Positions 44,616 through 46,845 of a DNA stretch of 46,845 bases are shown here, piece after piece. Within the stretch, counting starts at the first letter, position 1. Each line of letters begins with the position of its first letter. The stretch is taken from contig JABFSH010000057.1 in NCBI GenBank assembly GCA_013140705.1, forward strand, positions 1 to 46,845, written 5' to 3'. Both the position numbers and the translations under genes were made by a program. The notes below the pieces were generated by a model. That model saw only the letters and a program-made list of their open reading frames with translations. It had not been told where the DNA came from and made no database searches. This DNA is from Methylococcaceae bacterium (GTDB taxonomy: Bacteria; Pseudomonadota; Gammaproteobacteria; Methylococcales; Methylomonadaceae).

Positions 44616-44957
44616 TTACTGGCTGGCATTTCGCCAGCCGGTAACTTGTTTGCCTATGCTGTCCATTAACACCGTTAATTCGGCCTGTTTTTTAAAGGAC
44701 ACGATTTTCATATCAACACACAGGCGTATTTCCAGTTTAAGCAGTTCAAACTCATCTAAAAAACTTTCCAACAACTCTTTTTTTTGCGCTTACTTATTGG
44801 CACGATAAATACATCTGACCAGTTGCAGGGCATCCCGCTTCATGTCCTGACCTAAAGTGTATTTATACTCTTTGGGGAAGTCTTTGGACATTTCAAAAAC
44901 CTTCAGAATCAGCTTATAGGTGTCCCGGTAAACCGGCAAGTCGTAATATAACGCCAT
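44616..44957 (-). pseudogene. avd: DGR accessory gene avd with in-frame stop codon
   Basis: Translation from ATG 44957 gives MALYYDLPVYRDTYKLILKV...KEYKYTLGQDMKRDALQLVRCIYRANK. This is the Avd (four-helix, 23S-intervening-sequence-like) N-terminal half. TAA follows at 44790-44792 (codon 56). The same frame continues with AQKKELLESFLDEFELLKLEIR...DSIGKQVTGWRN up to TAA at 44616, the expected C-terminal half. So a single substitution, for example from TCA, separates two good halves. Avd normally binds the RT and is needed for mutagenic retrohoming. It may be inactive, or the stop may be an error or be suppressed. Confidence 0.88.
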
Positions 44958-44961
44958 CGCT

Positions 44962-44987
44962 AAAAAAAATCGCCCGCCTGCGGCGGG
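44962..44987 (-). terminator. GC-rich hairpin with T-run downstream of VR
   Basis: CCCGCC (44973-44978) and GGCGGG (44982-44987) form a perfect 6-bp stem. On the minus strand CGA and eight T follow. It lies 34 nt past the VR end and just before the avd ATG. It fits an intrinsic terminator of the target gene. DGR target sites are also known to need a DNA hairpin soon after the IMH, so it may serve both roles. Confidence 0.65.
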
Positions 44988-45013
44988 AAGAAAAGTGTTA
45001 AAGGGTTAAAGAG

Positions 45014-46054
45014 TTAAAAAGCCCGAACCGCACGCACGCCCAGCGACATGTTCTTAGGGTAGTAGTTGATCTGGATGCCATCGTAGAAGTAGAAGAGGTC
45101 CTGGACCCACGCGTGATTGGCATCGCCCTCCGTAGAGCTCCAGTAGAGGCCGATATTAGCAAAACCACCCACAACGGTTTTTGCTTCGTATAAATATTCC
45201 AATTCAGTCTTGGTTGGTAAATGCCAGCAATTAGGTGTTAATTGCGCATTAGTGGTGGAGCACAACAAAGCTACAGTAATAACGGTGTTGTTATATGCTG
45301 CTGAAGTAGAGATAGCGGTAGGCCAATCCAAATATTGACCGGAAGCAGCATCAGATGCTTGTGCTTCCAAACCATGTTGACCGGAACCATCGACATAAAA
45401 CACTGTACCCCCGTCAGGGCCCGTATCACCCAAATGATAAACCGGACCAGATGAACCTGCGGGCCCTGCTGGACCAGTCGCACCTGGAAGCCCATTAGTG
45501 CCCGCGATACCTTGTGGTCCTACCGCTCCAGGTAAGCCTTGAAGTCCTTGCGCGCCTGCTGGACCTGTAGCTCCCGTTAAACCCTGAGGTCCCTGCGCGC
45601 CTGCTGGCCCTGTATCGCCCGTTAAACCTTGAGGTCCCTGCGCACCATCAGCACCTGTTGCACCTTGTGCGCCAGCAGGTCCTGTTAGGCCTTGTGGTCC
45701 TACGGGTCCGACTGCCCCCGCCGTCAATGTTAATGATGCCGCCCCAGTTGGGTTTGACACTACAACGGGGTAATTACCTGCGCTAATGGGTGTATACGCC
45801 ACTTTAAGTCTTGTCGTTGTAAACCCAGCCAATAATGGTTGGTTGACGCCGCCGATGGCTACGGTAGGTGCGGTCGCGCATGAGGCAACTCTACACAGGG
45901 TTGTGCCTGTAATAGTGACCACATTGGGGGTAACCGATTGGTCGATAGTAATATTTTTAATGGCTGGAACGGCCATTGCAAGCCCTGACCATGCACCTAT
46001 TGCTAATGTAGAAATGATCGCTACATGATGAGTATTTTTATTATTTTTTTTCAT
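45014..46054 (-). CDS. Secreted collagen-like protein, DGR target (VR at C terminus)
   Basis: This is a 346-residue protein. A Sec signal peptide (residues 1-28, ending AMA) leads into an IPT/TIG-like beta domain (about 29-112). A collagen-like Gly-X-Y region spans about 113-203, rich in GPQGLTG and GPAGAQG units. The C-terminal domain (about 205-346, [40 protein letters not shown]) is of the DUF1566/Lcl-type C-lectin fold. Residues about 295-344 are encoded by the VR, so the ligand-facing surface is the diversified part. It is probably displayed on the cell surface to bind varying partners. Confidence 0.93.
   Translation of the reverse strand: MKKNNKNTHHVAIISTLAIGAWSGLAMAVPAIKNITIDQSVTPNVVTITGTTLCRVASCATAPTVAIGGVNQPLLAGFTTTRLKVAYTPISAGNYPVVVSNPTGAASLTLTAGAVGPVGPQGLTGPAGAQGATGADGAQGPQGLTGDTGPAGAQGPQGLTGATGPAGAQGLQGLPGAVGPQGIAGTNGLPGATGPAGPAGSSGPVYHLGDTGPDGGTVFYVDGSGQHGLEAQASDAASGQYLDWPTAISTSAAYNNTVITVALLCSTTNAQLTPNCWHLPTKTELEYLYEAKTVVGGFANIGLYWSSTEGDANHAWVQDLFYFYDGIQINYYPKNMSLGVRAVRAF
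45022..45176 (-). repeat. DGR variable repeat (VR)
   Basis: This 155-nt 3' end of the target gene matches the TR at 44342-44481 once gaps are allowed. AAC codons of TR appear here as ATC, GGC, CAC, GTC, GAC and TAC-like codons, so substitutions fall at template adenines. The few other differences are C-to-G changes next to the 3' end (CTGCCC against CTGGGC, and one ATG). VR is 15 nt longer than TR, with extra codons near the LFYFYD segment, one near the IGL segment and one near NYYP. Confidence 0.93.
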
Positions 46055-46529
46055 TTTAATCCGCCTATAAACTTAGAATTTAAAAAATGTATTTATTAAC
46101 CATGAATTTTATTTTGAGCTGATCGAACTCAAGGCTGGCAGCATTGGCCAGTTTTCCGGGGGGACCGATCGATATGAGTAATGACGAGCCGAATCGGCGT
46201 CGAAATGGGTTGAGTTGAACGGTTGGTGATTTTTGCCTAGCTATCGAAGGTATTAGAGCTTTGTGCTCAAGGTTACTAAGTGAGAGTGAGGCTTTTGCTT
46301 GGGAGGCAAAGGTTGTAAGAAGGGTACGAGAATGACTACGCTCGGCCTGGTTATATCTTACAACCTCGACTAATGGACGACTGCGTTTAGAATGATTTTG
46401 ATTGATTGCCATAGCCATACTCATTTGTTGAGTAAATGGCTTACTATGAAGAGAATGTCGCGGTGATAGCCGTCAGTTTTAAAACAAACAGCCGCTAAAA
46501 TCTCAAATTGAAAAGCCAATACACTTTAA
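46055..46529. other. Long leader upstream of DGR target gene
   Basis: About 475 bp between the target gene start and the riboswitch-like element. A 114-codon minus-strand frame (46080-46424) is basic and serine-rich and has no recognisable product. I regard it as probably non-coding leader, but a small gene cannot be excluded. Confidence 0.4.
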
Positions 46530-46622
46530 TCATCCTTAACGCAGGTGAGAATCGGCGGTCCGGCATTCCCTTAGGATCCGTGACTTTCTGCCCCAACCTT
46601 CCAGTTGGTTTAGCTTTTTATT
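46530..46622 (-). ncRNA. GEMM-I-like (c-di-GMP-type) riboswitch candidate
   Basis: Read on the minus strand, the order is GCTAAACC, a hairpin CCAAC/GTTGG with loop TGGAAG, then GGGGCAGAAAGTCACGG, ATCCTAAGG and GCCGGACCGCCGA. This follows the GEMM-I plan (GCAAACC, P2 with GAAA loop, GGGACGCAAAGCCACGG, P3, then AGCCGG..GCCGA), with some departures in the core. It points toward the DGR target gene, which begins about 475 nt downstream. The identification is by pattern only. Confidence 0.4.
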
Positions 46623-46806
46623 ATTTTTCTTAACGCAATCTTAATATTATTAAAAAATGTTTTCTTATCAATGTCAATTTTTTTATTTTGAAGGATAAAA
46701 AGGGTATTTCTTTCTTATTTTTTAGCCTTAAATCGTGCCCACTTTATTCGTTACTATGTGTTATCCATCGTTTGTTGCATGATAATCCATGCCGTTTGAA
46801 AATTGC

Positions 46807-46824
46807 ATCACCCATATGGGTGAT
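46807..46824. repeat. Perfect 18-bp palindrome at the right edge
   Basis: ATCACCCATATGGGTGAT is fully self-complementary. It may be a regulator binding site in the far upstream region of the DGR transcript or of a gene beyond the window. A short T-run follows on the plus strand, but the gap to it is too long for a typical terminator. Confidence 0.5.
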
Positions 46825-46845
46825 AAAACCATTTTTTTGTCAGTT

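Noticed and set aside
45530-45730. Regular repeats resembling a CRISPR or tandem repeat array
   Set aside because: They encode Gly-X-Y collagen triplets in the DGR target gene, and the units are short, imperfect and in frame.
46080-46424. 114-codon minus-strand reading frame upstream of the DGR target
   Set aside because: Basic, serine-rich, no ribosome site or recognisable family. More likely a long leader.

Overview
The window looks like an accessory, mobile-element-rich region of a gammaproteobacterial chromosome or large plasmid. The signs are a UmuD/UmuC pair, an IncP (RP4)-type transfer region, type II toxin-antitoxin modules and Shine-Dalgarno AGGAG sites. A methanotroph-like gammaproteobacterium is possible, but nothing in the sequence proves a genus. 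No tRNA, rRNA or CRISPR array was seen.

Region 1 (1-9.3 kb) is bounded by two related tyrosine recombinase genes, the first cut by the window edge. Each is followed by a hairpin and then a toxin-antitoxin pair (ParDE-like, then DUF1778/GNAT). Between them lie a minus-strand three-gene cluster (Mrr-like nuclease, Sel1 repeats, J-domain), a tandem ribbon-helix-helix gene flanked by perfect 14-bp inverted repeats, and several small unrecognised genes. Region 2 (9.3-15 kb) holds unrecognised genes, a HEPN-like gene that may be an integron-type cassette, a possible orphan riboswitch with terminator, umuDC and a decayed serine resolvase.

Region 3 (15-29.5 kb) is a defence island: AIPR protein, HigBA-like toxin-antitoxin, a type I restriction system (hsdR-hsdM-hsdS) with an overlapping OLD-family nuclease gene, and a convergent three-gene set with a TIGR04255-type protein. 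It ends in integrase debris, transposon-end-like repeats and two small membrane proteins. Region 4 (29.5-40.4 kb) is an RP4 Tra1-like mobilisation module: traC-like primase/ArdC, traF, traG, traI, traJ, oriT with a recognisable nic site, then traK, traL and traM in the other direction. No mating-pair-formation genes are visible, and a 5'-truncated helicase follows.

Region 5 (40.4-46.8 kb) ends in the most striking system: a diversity-generating retroelement (DGR) on the minus strand. Its order is: secreted collagen-like target protein with a C-terminal variable repeat (VR), accessory gene avd, template repeat (TR), reverse transcriptase. TR and VR differ almost only at template adenines, the mark of mutagenic retrohoming. 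The avd gene carries an in-frame TAA at codon 56, and VR is 15 nt longer than TR. The present copy may therefore be impaired or have a changed template since it last acted. A GEMM-I-like (c-di-GMP-type) riboswitch candidate lies upstream of the target gene on the same strand. Beside the DGR, a RAYT transposase gene abuts a hicA gene that has lost its 3' part.
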